Assembly (NCBI RefSeq): GCF_022682495.2
Contig: NC_071389.1
Location: 43,972,239 to 44,036,238 of the forward strand
DNA: 64,000 nucleotides
Source: Desmodus rotundus
Taxonomy: Eukaryota > Chordata > Mammalia > Chiroptera > Phyllostomidae
Direction: 5' to 3'
Position 1 is the first letter of the stretch. Every line of letters starts with the position of its first letter. This document shows, one piece after another, positions 55,663 to 64,000 of the stretch. The notes beneath the pieces were generated by a model. The model had not been told where the DNA came from and made no database searches. It worked only from the letters and a program-made list of their open reading frames with translations. The position numbers and the translations under genes are program-made.

Positions 55663-55863
55663 AGCCCTTGTTGATGTGGCTCAGTGGATTGAGTGTTGGC
55701 ATGAAAACCAAAAGGTTGCTAGTTTGATTCCAAGTCAGGGCACGTGGCCTGGTCCCCAGTTGGGCCTATGCCAGAGGCAACCATCACACATGCATGTTTC
55801 TCTCCTTCTCATTCTCCTTCCCTTCCCCTCTCTCTAAAGATAAATAAATAAAATCTTTTTTAA
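55663..55863 (+). mobile_element. Ves SINE nested in the tail of the L1 stub
   Basis: AGCCCTTGTTGATGTGGCTCAG head, TTGATTCCAAGTCAGGGCAC, CTCATTCTCCTTCCCTTCCCC, AAATAAATAAAATC tail. It has its own TSD, AAAGATTAAAAAT (55650-55662) and AAAGATGAAAAAT (55864-55876), showing a separate insertion into the L1 A tail. Confidence 0.9.
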
Positions 55864-56693
55864 AAAGATGAAAAATAAAAGAAATGAAGGATACACTAAT
55901 TGAAATAAAGAAAAATTTACAGGGAAACAACAGTAGAGTGGGTGAAGCCGACAATCAAATCAATGATGTGGAACATGAGGCAGCAAAAAACTAATCACAA
56001 CAACAAGAAAAAAAAAGAATTTAAAAAAAGTGAGGATAGTAGAAGCAGCCCCTGGTACAACTTCAAGTGTTCCAACATTCGCATCATAGGGGTGCCAGAA
56101 GCAGAAGAATACAGCAAGAAGTGGGAAATCTATTTGAAAAAATAATGAAAGAAGACTTCCCTAATTTGATGAATAAAAGACATGCAAGTCCAGGAAGCCC
56201 AGAGGATCCCAACAAGATGGATGCAAAGAGGCCAACTCCAAGACACACCATAATTAAAATGCCAAAAATTAAAGATAAAGAGAGAGTCTTAAAAGCAGCA
56301 AGAGAAAAGAAGTTAGTTACCTGCAAGAGAGTTACCATAGATAGTCAGCTGATTTCTCCAAAGAAACCTTGCAGATTAGAAGGATTGGTAATAAGTATCC
56401 CAAGTCACGATAATCAGGAACCTACAGCCAAGATTGCTTTACCCAGCAAAGCGATCATTCAGAATTTGACAAATCTAGAAATTTCATTTTAGACCAGAAA
56501 AAACTAAAGGAGTTCATCATCACCAACCCATTATTACATGAAATGTTACAAGGACTTATTTAAGAAAAAGAAGATCAAAACTATGAACAATAAAATGGCA
56601 AACAAAAGTATTAATGCTATTTGTAAAACATTTATAGGATTTTAAGAATTAGTGGAACTTCGGAGATTATCTAGTATAAAACCCTCCAGTTTT

Positions 56694-57410
56694 TTCTCCA
56701 AAGATTTCATTTATTTATTTAAGTATATTTCATTGATAATGCTATTACAATTGTTTCTTTTTTTTCCCCTTATGCCCCTCCACCAAGTACCGCCCTTTCC
56801 TCCAGCATCCTCCCCCTTAGTTCATGTCCATGGGTCATGCATATAAGTTCTTTGGGTTCTCCATTTCCTATGCTATTCTTAACCTCCCCCTGTCTATTTT
56901 CTACTTACCATTTATGCTTCTTATTCCCTGTACCTTTTCCCCATTCTCCCTCTCACCTCCCTGCTGATAACCCTCCACGTGATCTCCATTTCTGTGATTC
57001 TGTTCCTGTTCTAGTTGCTTGCTTAGTTTGTTTTTGTTTTTGTCTTTGTTAGGTTCAGTTGTTGATAGTTGTGAGTTTGTTGTCATTTTACTGTTCATAG
57101 TTGTGATCTTTTTATTTTTCTTAAATAAGTCCCTTTAACATTTCATACAATAAGAGCTTGGTGATGATGAATTCCTTTAACTTGACCTTATCTGGGAAGC
57201 ACTTTATCTGCCCTTCCATTCTAATGATAGCTTTGCTGGATAGAGCAATCTTGGATGAAGATCCTACCTTTCCATGACTTTGAATTTTTCTTTCCAGCCT
57301 GTTCTTGCCTGTAAGGTTTCTTTTGAGAGATCAGCTGAGAGTCTTATGGAAACTTTTTTGTAGGTAACTAACTCTGTTCTTTTCTCTTGCTGCTTTGAAG
57401 ATTCTCTCCT
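56694..57410 (-). mobile_element. 5'-truncated HAL1-like element, 3' part of a SINE/HAL1 chimera
   Basis: Complement of the HAL1 3' end: AAGTATATTTCATTGATAATGC, CCCTTAGTTCATGTCCATGGG, CCTCCCCCTGTCTATTTTC, AGGGAGTGAT-less variant of the 3' UTR, then ORF1 C-terminus (CAATAAGAGCTTGGTGATGATG, CTTGACCTTATCTGGGAAGC) as far as TTGCTGCTTTGAAGATTCTCTCCT. It corresponds to about 2041-2740 of the first copy. The 5' end joins directly to a SINE at 57410/57411. Confidence 0.85.
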
Positions 57411-57602
57411 ATTTTTAGAGGGAGGGAAAGAAAAGGAGGGAGAGAAATATTGATGTGAGAGAGAAACATCAATTGGTTGCTCTCATACCCACCCCAAAGG
57501 GGGACCAAACCCACAACACATGTGCCTTGGCTGGGAATCGAACCAGCAACCCTTTGCTTTACAGAATGATGCCCAACCAACTCAGCTACACTGGCCAGAG
57601 CA
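57411..57602 (-). mobile_element. Ves-like SINE, 5' part of a SINE/HAL1 chimera
   Basis: Complement of Ves: ATTTTTAGAGGGAGGG (SINE 3' end), AAACATCAATTGGTTGCTCTC, CCCCAAAGGGGGACCAAACC, GGCTGGGAATCGAACCAGC, CAACTCAGCTACACTGGCCAGAGC (SINE 5' end). It has no TSD of its own. Together with the HAL1 piece it lies within one 13-bp TSD, ACCCTCCAGTTTT (56681-56693 and 57605-57617). Confidence 0.88.
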
Positions 57603-58061
57603 ATACCCTCCAGTTTTATAAGAAAACTGAAGTCAGAAAGGTGAAGTATCTTAGATAAAGTAACACAGTCAGTTCCTAGTGGTAGCATCAGGATTAGAAC
57701 TAGATCTTCTGACTTTTGATCTTGTCCTCTTAAATCCACACTAGTGGCTTAAGTCCACAGCAACCTTTTGCAAACAAACTTTATTCATGATCCTGGATCA
57801 AGAGAACTTGACAACTTTTTAGCTCTACTGCTCTTGTAGTTAAGAACTTTAAAGGTTATATCCCAACCAAGCAAAGGAAAAGATTAAAGAAAGAATTCAA
57901 TCAATCTGAGAAAAGTAAAATTGGAATTTTAACTATCTAGTTTATCTAGTCTCAGTATTCCATTTTTTTCTGAAAAAGAAACCTAGCCTTAGTGTATTTG
58001 TGGAATAAGTAATTTACCAAGTCATACATAATTTATTCAAAATTGCTTTATAAAATGTTCA

Positions 58062-58590
58062 GCTGGTGGCCGTGCAGGGGTAGACAGTATGGCAGATGAG
58101 ATCGCCAAGGATCAGGTCTCCTTGCCTGGTGGTGATGTGATCTTCAGGAAGATCCTTTGGAAAGAAATCTCAGCCAAAATCATTTTGAGGATCACCAGTG
58201 TCTTGCTTTCCATGACATTTCCCCTCAAGCACCAATACATTTTCTGGTGAAGCATTTATCCTGTATTTCTGCAGCAGAAGCTGTTGATGAAGGTCTTCCT
58301 GAGCATTTAGTGATTGTTGGCAAGAAATGTGCTGCCGACCTGGGCCTGAAGAAGGTTGTCACATGGTGGTGAACGGAGGCTCCGATGGGGGGGCAGTCAT
58401 GTTCATCTTCACGTTTTGGAGGTCAGCAGATGAACTGCCCTCTTGGTCAAGCACGTTTTTGGGATAATTTTCCCTTCTCTAGGCAATGACATATTAAACA
58501 GTACACTTATTTTTGCCTGTGTATGGATAGGTTGAGGAATAATTTGAAAAACCCATACATAATAAAAGACATTGTTGCATGGTTGGAAAA
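58062..58590 (+). pseudogene. HINT1: Processed pseudogene of HINT1 (histidine triad nucleotide-binding protein 1)
   Basis: Intronless copy of a HINT1-like mRNA; the parent is a HIT-family purine phosphoramidase. The start ATG is at 58089 with [10 protein letters not shown]; the first frame runs to about the AKIIL segment, then shifts. [17 protein letters not shown] and [14 protein letters not shown] are in the 58157 frame, which stops after VVTWW (58372). The histidine triad (His-Val-His-Leu-His) is still encoded at 58398-58412 in another frame. A 3' UTR with AATAAA (58560-58565) and an A8 tail follows. TSD AAAATGTTCA lies at 58052-58061 and 58591-58600. At least two frameshifts rule out function as an enzyme. 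Confidence 0.9.
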
Positions 58591-58600
58591 AAAATGTTCA

Positions 58601-59535
58601 AATAGGTCTAGAAGATTTTTCTTTGGGGGATATTTTTAAAACCAAATGAACTGTCAAGTATATTCAAAGTATCCTTGCTGGTCCCACTGACAATTCAGTC
58701 TTTAATTAATGTAATATTGATTATTAGTTGCTTGGTGAATGCATTTTTAAATTAATTCAGCAAATGTTTATTGTAAACCCACTGGTTCAAAGACTGTGCT
58801 GAAACTTGTAAAGGATATAGAAAAGAATAAGGTATTTGTTCTCCTCTTCAGCTTAGTATCTAGTTGCAGGCAGACATGAGTATAACTAACTACAACACGA
58901 GGAGGATTGAACTAGATGCTATAAGGGAGGCATTAGCAAAGTGGAATGAGGTATAGGAGAATGATTGTAGTAATGCTGACTGAGCAGAGCGGGAAAGTCT
59001 ACATTATTATTTGTGGCAGAAAGGAAAAAGAACTAAAATAGATATTTTTTCCCTAAATTTAGAGTGATTAGGAGAATTTCCTCAGAGAAATTTAAAGTTG
59101 GGGAATTTAAAAGGCTTAAATGCTTAGGTTGCATGTCTGAGCTGTTGGGAATCTCACAACAGATTGTCTTTGTCCCATCTAAGGGGATCTTTTCAGTATG
59201 CACAGTTCTGAATTGGAGAATCCTTTTAATTACTGCCCTGCATGGATCTGGGTTAGATGGAGCCCACCAGACAATGAAAATCAAAGTTCCAGTATGAGCA
59301 AAAGCATGTATGTACTCCTGCTAACAGGGCTCTCCTTTAGCAGACTTACTTCCTTTTTGGATTGCTAACACGGAACCATAGATTATAAACTCTGATGAAA
59401 GAGAGAAAGATGCGGAAAAATAATTTCTTAACTGCTTACAGATTTCTCATGCTCATTTATTGATATTTTCTTTGTGTTAGAAGTCATCTGCATAAAAGGG
59501 TAAACAGTTAGCAGAAGTTCCTTAAAAAACAACAA
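58601..59535. other. Intergenic DNA with an L2-like fragment
   Basis: About 58750-58990 (TTCAGCAAATGTTTATTGTAAACCC, AAGGATATAGAAAAGAATAAGG, CTTCAGCTTAGTATCTAG, GGGAGGCATTAGCAAAG) resembles a reversed L2/MIR-type fragment. The rest is unassigned. Confidence 0.4.
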
Positions 59536-59537
59536 CG

Positions 59538-59750
59538 GTCCTGGCTGGTGTGACTCAGTGGATTGAGTGCCAGCCTGTAAACTGAAAGGGCACCGGTTCC
59601 ATTCCCTGTCAGGGTACGTGGCTGGGTTGTGGGTCAGGTCCCCAGTTGGGGGCATGTGAGAGGCAACCAGTCAATATATCTCTCACACATGGATGTTTCT
59701 TTCCCTCTATTTCTCCTCTTCTCTTCTAAAAATAAATAAAATATTTTAAA
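59538..59750 (+). mobile_element. Ves SINE
   Basis: GGTCCTGGCTGGTGTGACTCAG head, GGGCACCGGTTCCATTCCC, CCCCAGTTGGGGGCATGTGAG, TTTCTCCTCTTCTC and AAAATAAATAAAATA tail. Confidence 0.92.
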
Positions 59751-59827
59751 AATGCTGAAGTTTGCCTAAATTGCAATGACAATAAATGATAAAACATCTA
59801 AACTGTTTATTAAAACATAAGCCTATA

Positions 59828-59996
59828 CCCTGACTGGTGTGGCTCAGTTGGTTGGGCAGCACCCCACAAGGCAAAAGGTAACTGGTTTGATTCCCGGTCA
59901 GGGCACATGCCTGGCTTGTGAGTTCGGTCTCTGGTCAGGACGTATGCTAGAGGCAACCAATCGATGTTTCTCTCTCTTTCTCCCACCCTTTCCCTC

Positions 59997-60043
<47 letters not shown>

Positions 60044-60062
60044 GTATATATATATATACAAG
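59828..60062 (+). mobile_element. Ves SINE with (TA)n/(TATG)n tail
   Basis: CCCTGACTGGTGTGGCTCAG head, ACTGGTTTGATTCCCGGTCAGGG, GGTCTCTGGTCAGGACG, CTCTCTCTTTCTCCCACCC, then about 60 bp of TA/TATG repeat replacing the tail (59999-60058). Perfect 15-bp TSD AAACATAAGCCTATA at 59813-59827 and 60063-60077. Confidence 0.92.
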
Positions 60063-60079
60063 AAACATAAGCCTATAAA

Positions 60080-63000
60080 CCAATCCTTTCAGTCTTGAAA
60101 CCCTGAGAGCAGGTTGAATTGATGTGAAGATAGAGTTTTAACCAGCTATTGTTGCTCTTTTTTTGTTTAAATAAGACTCATTTTATGAGTGCCTATGTTA
60201 TTTTTCAGCATCTGGTCACCTTATGATATGCAGGTGTTAATGGAGCACAGGAAGCATATCATTGAATAAATATGAACACTGTATTTTTCTTGAGGGACAA
60301 CACATATTCTTGGAACTTCTATTGAGTTACATTTTACTAGCCCTAAAATGTTTAGAGTTATGTACTTAAAAGATACAGAGCATAGGTATTACATCCACGA
60401 AAGTATTTTAGTCAGTGAATGTTCAATGTAGCAGGTAGAGATGAACTTAGCACGTCTTGTAGACTGAACTAGGAACAGACTCTTCAGCCATAAAATGCAC
60501 TTAACAGTCTATTTAATAGTGGTGAGGTCCTTGAAAATGCAATATCCATGCTAATCTCGCCTTTTTCTAAATCACAGATGAAAAATAGGTCAGTGAGGTA
60601 AAGCCTTCTCTTTCTATTGAAAGTGTGACATTTAATTTATTTAAACAACTACAAAAACTTTATTAATTCAATATAAGATAGGCATGCTGAGAAAGTAGAG
60701 AACTTTATTAAGAACACAAGGTTTTTCCAAATTTGGTGTGGATGTCATAGATCTCAGGACTCAAGAAAACGTCTACTTGGGTGGGGATTGCCGTTAAATT
60801 AGTCACACCAAAGAAGGTCCAGAAAAAAAAAAAAGCAACTCAGAATGTGATTAAATCTCACACTGTGAAAAGGCTTAAAGGACCTGAGTATTTTACAAAA
60901 GGCAAGAGGCAAAAATTAGAAAAGGAGCCCCCAGAGAAAGGTTTTCCGTTTCCCTGATGCCTCTAGGGAAAATTCATTAGTGAAGAGAATTGTACACAGA
61001 CAGAAAGCTTCCTGCAGAGAGCAAACCAAGCAGTCATGTTAGGACTTAAGGGAACTGGATGCCAGCTTTGGTGCATTTCATTTAAACCACAGCGTTCTGT
61101 AGAATTCTTTGGAGAGGGAAATGCAGGGCGCTTGATATATCCTAATTGCATTTCATTGGGGTCTGTTTCGGAGAATGACTGTCCACACTTTTCTTTTCCA
61201 GTCCCTTCCATTTCATTTACTTGGTAGGATTTAGTACTCTCTGGCCCCACCCTTACAGTCAGCCCAAATGTATACCTAGGATAATGCTATAGTTCAAATC
61301 TTTCCCAAGAACAACGATAAAGAACAAGCACTCCAGTATCTGGAAAGCAAACAAACTGATACTACAAACACTACAGCTTTGGATAGGGGTTTTGAAAAAA
61401 ACTTAACAAAAAATTTCTTCTTATCACCCATCCTTGGTTTGCAGATTTGGGTGCCATAATGGAAGGTACTTGCCTTTCCCTTGCTCTCTTCCCCAGATCC
61501 TGAAAGAGATCCCGGAGGAGAAAGGGCACCTAGAGGTTATTCCTCCTGCTTAACTGACTACCATGGATTCAGTAACAGTTTAGTTCTGTTCTGTTCCACT
61601 CTTATTCCAGAAAACTAACTCCATCAATTACAGAGAATAACTTTTTATGGATAGAGTTTTTTTCCTGAAACCTGTCTTACTGCATATCCAGGCAAGATTA
61701 TTTTTCTTCACAGCATCCTAGTACCTGGGTTCTTTCCTTCATTTTATGAGAATCATTCAGGTGATATGTAGTAGCTACTATGCCTGGGCACATGTGGTAG
61801 CTCATTTAGATTTTTAAATCCATGTTCCTGGAGGCAGAGTGTTACTATTGAGAATACCTGCCATCCCCCTCCTCACTGAAACCAGACGCCAACACACTGT
61901 AAAAGAAAATGGTGATAAAACACAGCTTTTATTTCATGTCCCACCCTGCTCCTCGGTGCTCTTTTTTAGTTGTCAATCTTTAAAAAAAAAAATTAGTGTG
62001 CAAAAGCAAAAAACCAAGTAGGGAGGAAAAGGCTTTATTTTGTCACTTACCTTGTTTCTTTGGTGTGGACTTTCATTCTTCACTATAAATAAAAACTTAT
62101 TTAAAATCTGACTTTAAATCTTGATGTACTTACTGTAAAATTTACAGGTTGGAACCTCCTACCATTTTGATTTATATGATTTTAAAATGGAGTTCTTATC
62201 ATTTTCCTCCGGGAGACGTTTTGGTTTGAATAGTTCTTACTGGCAGGTTGCCTCCTTTATATTTAGCCAAAATTTTCATTTTCAAAGACCATTTTAGACG
62301 AGTACCATGATAGCTCTAGTGAATGGATCTGTGTGCCGCATAATAGAGTGTGACAACCCGCTCAGTTGTGAAAGATACCGGAGGCAAAGTAACAAAGTAG
62401 CATTTGTCTTAGCACTTTGGCTTTACAAATCTACTCAAACACTGACCCAACAGTGTTGTTACTCATTACTGGAAGTTGTAGATGTTTATAATTCTTCAAA
62501 ATACGCTAGGTGAGTTATATCATACAGTATACATTTAAATTTAAATTCAAAATCCTGGGCTGAGAGAGATGTAGATTTGTAATACTCCTTGGAGGTTTGG
62601 GGACCATGAACCAATGAATATATTATATTGGCATATTAAAGAACTCTTTTTATGAGTAAAGATATAAGCACCATCCTGTGTTTTAATAACATTTAAAAAC
62701 AAGAGGTTTTAAAAATCTTATGATTTTATAAAATGTAGACTTCCACACCAAATTATATCTGTGGAACTTTATAGACTTATATTTTGTCTTATTTGAATCT
62801 AGAAATAAAGATATAAAAATATGAGTGTATGTTCTTACAATTGTTCCTAGATTCTGTTACACTAATACTGTTTGAACTATGTGGCAGGAACATGTGTTAG
62901 TTCTTTTATTATCCATATTGACAAAATTATTTTTCTATGTATATTATATACATATACATTTAATAAATCTGTATTTGTATACAAATAATTCCAAGTAGCA

Positions 63001-63335
63001 TCTGAAACTGACAGTAAAAATAACAATGATTTATACTCTCCTGAGCTGCATGTAATGTTGGTTTATAAACTCCTTAAGGACAGGCTATTTACTCAATAAA
63101 TATTTGTTGAATAAATAAATATATCCATAGGTAATTATCAATTAACTTGATTAGCTTTATTTAAGCAATAAAGAACTTTAAATCACTTTATTCACAGCAG
63201 ATAACAATGCAATTTAGGTTGATTTCACTTTGGTCCCATTTAAATAGGAGGTTAGTTTTTGAGGTCTCAAAAGCAATTTCTGTCATCTATATGGCTGTTT
63301 GGTGGTTTGAAATGAGGGTGACTGCTTGTGTACAT
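60080..63335. other. AT-rich intergenic DNA, nothing recognised
   Basis: No gene, no exon-like open frame with a domain, and no transposon I can name. In human, ALG6 begins roughly 40 kb past FOXD3; it is not visible by the window end (about 32 kb past). Confidence 0.35.
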
Positions 63336-63344
63336 TTGTGTGTA

Positions 63345-63415
63345 TAAAAGAGGAGAGGAAAGGTAAGGCAAAGAGGAAGGACAAGGGGAAGAGGGAGGGG
63401 AAGGGAAAGGAAGCT
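63345..63415. repeat. Purine-rich low-complexity tract
   Basis: AGAGGAGAGGAAAGGTAAGG through GAGGGAGGGGAAGGGAAAGGAAG; nearly all A/G. Confidence 0.8.
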
Positions 63416-63419
63416 GAAA

Positions 63420-63804
63420 TACTCAATAGAGAATCTTTCCTGTATCAACTACATTTGGTTACATAGTGGAATAATTTATATAACAAAGGCAGACTAACCA
63501 CTTCATTTCTTTTTCCTTATTTAGCAGATTGCAAAATAGAGTGGTTTACTAGCTTCCTCCATTGGCGACCTTTTCTTTTTTTGAAGTATCACTATGAGCT
63601 CAAGAATTCAACAGCCAAGTCAGCAGTCAATTCACACTTGATGTGTTTCAGTCCACTGTGGTTCTTACGCTTACTGATGCTCAGTGTGTCCTATCTATGG
63701 CCAGTGGGAGTCTCTTCAAGTTGGCTCCTGAGTCTTTTTGATCTTCATGGTCTTTTGATAGTTTCCTTGATATCTGATATAACAAAATGTTCCAGATTTA
63801 TTTT
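63420..63804. other. Intergenic DNA with an unassigned old repeat
   Basis: About 63640-63795 (GTGTGTCCTATCTATGGCCAG, TTCAAGTTGGCTCCTGAGTC, AACAAAATGTTCCAGATTTA) looks like an old interspersed repeat of unclear class. The 83-codon frame (63581-63832) reads through it and is not a gene. Confidence 0.35.
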
Positions 63805-63805
63805 T

Positions 63806-64000
63806 TTTAAAGATTTTACTTATTTATTTTAGAGAGGAAGGGAGGGACAAAGAGAAGGAGAGAAACATCAGTGTATGGTTGCCTCTCACACCCCCCCCAA
63901 TTGGGACCTGGCCTGCAACCCAGGCATGTGCCCTGATTGGGAATCGAACCAGCGATCTGACCCCTTGCTTCACAGGCCTGCACTCAGTCCACTGAGCCAC
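63806..64000 (-). mobile_element. Ves SINE, reverse orientation, cut by window edge
   Basis: TTTTTTAAAGATTTTACTTATTT (complement of tail), GAAGGGAGGGACAAAGAG, GAAACATCAGTGTATGG, CAATTGGGACCTGGCC, GGGAATCGAACCAGCG and CAGTCCACTGAGCCAC. The 5' head lies beyond the window. Confidence 0.93.

Larger units (their letters stand above)
55423..56530 (+). pseudogene. L1-type ORF1, degenerate and interrupted
   Basis: ORF1 pieces in several frames: an N-terminal part (ISNLSDAEFKTLVIRML, to about 55530), insertion at 55589-55879, then coiled-coil (MKDTLIEIKKNLQ), RRM (IRIIGVPEAEEYS from about 56075; KMPKIKDKERVLKAARE) and a C-terminal part ending KEFIITNPLLHEMLQ-like at about 56550 in shifted frames. Frameshifts and stops are multiple. 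It belongs to a different, older ORF1 lineage than the copies at 1492 and 20831. Confidence 0.75.
54116..56599 (+). mobile_element. L1/HAL1-type element: 5' UTR plus ORF1, ends just after ORF1
   Basis: Starts GGACTTCTGCTCAACATGGCGGC, the same 5' end as the copy at 795 but more diverged. A long 5' UTR (to about 55400) is followed by a degenerate ORF1 and then an abrupt end at AATAAAATGGC (AATAAA at 56589-56594). A 13-bp probable TSD (54103-54115 and 56600-56612, 12 of 13) brackets it, without an obvious A tail. It contains a nested L1 3' stub and a SINE (55589-55879). Confidence 0.7.
56640..57745 (-). repeat. MIR-like repeat split by chimeric insertion (56640-56693, 57605-57745)
   Basis: GGAACTTCGGAGATTATCTAG and TATAAAACCCTCCAG before, and AAGAAAACTGAAGTCAGAAAGG, AAGTAACACAGTCAGTTCC, AGGATTAGAACTAGATCTTC after, form one continuous old MIR-family-like repeat on the reverse strand when the insertion is removed. 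Confidence 0.65.

Noticed and set aside
55589..55863. L1 stub plus SINE as a second template-switch chimera
   Set aside because: Unlike the composite at 56.7-57.6 kb, this SINE has its own TSD within the L1 tail, so two successive insertions explain it.
59828..59905. tRNA gene-like A and B boxes
   Set aside because: These are the tRNA-derived heads of Ves SINEs. No full cloverleaf with acceptor stem and anticodon loop can be drawn, and the SINE body follows directly.
60080..64000. First exon of the neighbouring gene ALG6
   Set aside because: Expected downstream of FOXD3 by mammalian synteny, but no CpG island, start codon context or ALG6-like coding segment is visible; the gene probably starts beyond the window.
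1..64000. CRISPR array, phage, plasmid or bacterial operon signals
   Set aside because: No regularly spaced direct repeats and no prokaryotic gene organisation; all features are mammalian.

Overview
The window is vertebrate nuclear DNA, almost certainly from a yangochiropteran bat. The diagnostic signal is nineteen copies of a tRNA-derived SINE with the Ves architecture: a GCCCTGGCTGGTGTGGCTCAGTGG-type head, a CAGGGCACATGC-type centre, a pyrimidine-rich CTCTCTCCCTC segment and an AATAAA-rich tail. Relatively young L1-derived elements with bat-like 3' ends and the common old mammalian repeats (L2, MIR, MaLR LTRs, old L1) are also present. There are no bacterial-style genes, operons or CRISPR arrays.

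One intact protein-coding gene is present: the single-exon transcription factor gene FOXD3 (CDS 29802-31229, + strand, 475 aa). It lies in a large CpG island with a CRE/E-box/GC-box proximal promoter and a 3' UTR ending at an AATAAA near 31830. A second GC-rich, CpG-rich block at about 23.5-24.5 kb and several AT-rich, homeodomain-motif-rich blocks (24.1, 24.5, 24.8, 26.7 and 32.8 kb) look like regulatory DNA. About 22.8-37.6 kb contains no transposon I can recognise, unlike both flanks.

Left flank (1-22.8 kb): an old L1 (about 1-4.9 kb) interrupted by an ORF1-only half-L1 (HAL1-like) element and a SINE; then L2, MIR and MaLR/LTR remnants, a 114-bp mariner-type MITE (8.49 kb), microsatellites, and at 20.25-21.39 kb a HAL1-like copy with a textbook twin-priming 5' inversion inside an L2.

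Right flank (37.6-64 kb): many Ves SINEs, L1 3'-end stubs, MIR and MaLR LTRs, a probable ERV LTR (46.5-47.2 kb), an unidentified minus-strand retrocopy (51.9-52.8 kb), a third and a fourth HAL1/L1 ORF1-type copy (54.1-56.6 and 56.7-57.4 kb), and a processed HINT1 pseudogene (58.06-58.59 kb). 

The most interesting structure is in the retroelements, read through their target-site duplications (TSDs): (i) two inverted SINEs at 38.27-38.85 kb have swapped TSDs, showing that the 177 bp between them was inverted by SINE-SINE recombination; (ii) a SINE/HAL1 fusion at 56.69-57.60 kb sits inside one TSD pair, as expected of RT template switching; (iii) the HAL1 at 0.8-2.8 kb appears to carry a 3' transduction; (iv) the copy at 54.1-56.6 kb ends just after an AATAAA downstream of ORF1, which suggests a route by which ORF1-only elements can arise. 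I found no undescribed gene system; the novelty here is in retrotransposition and recombination products.
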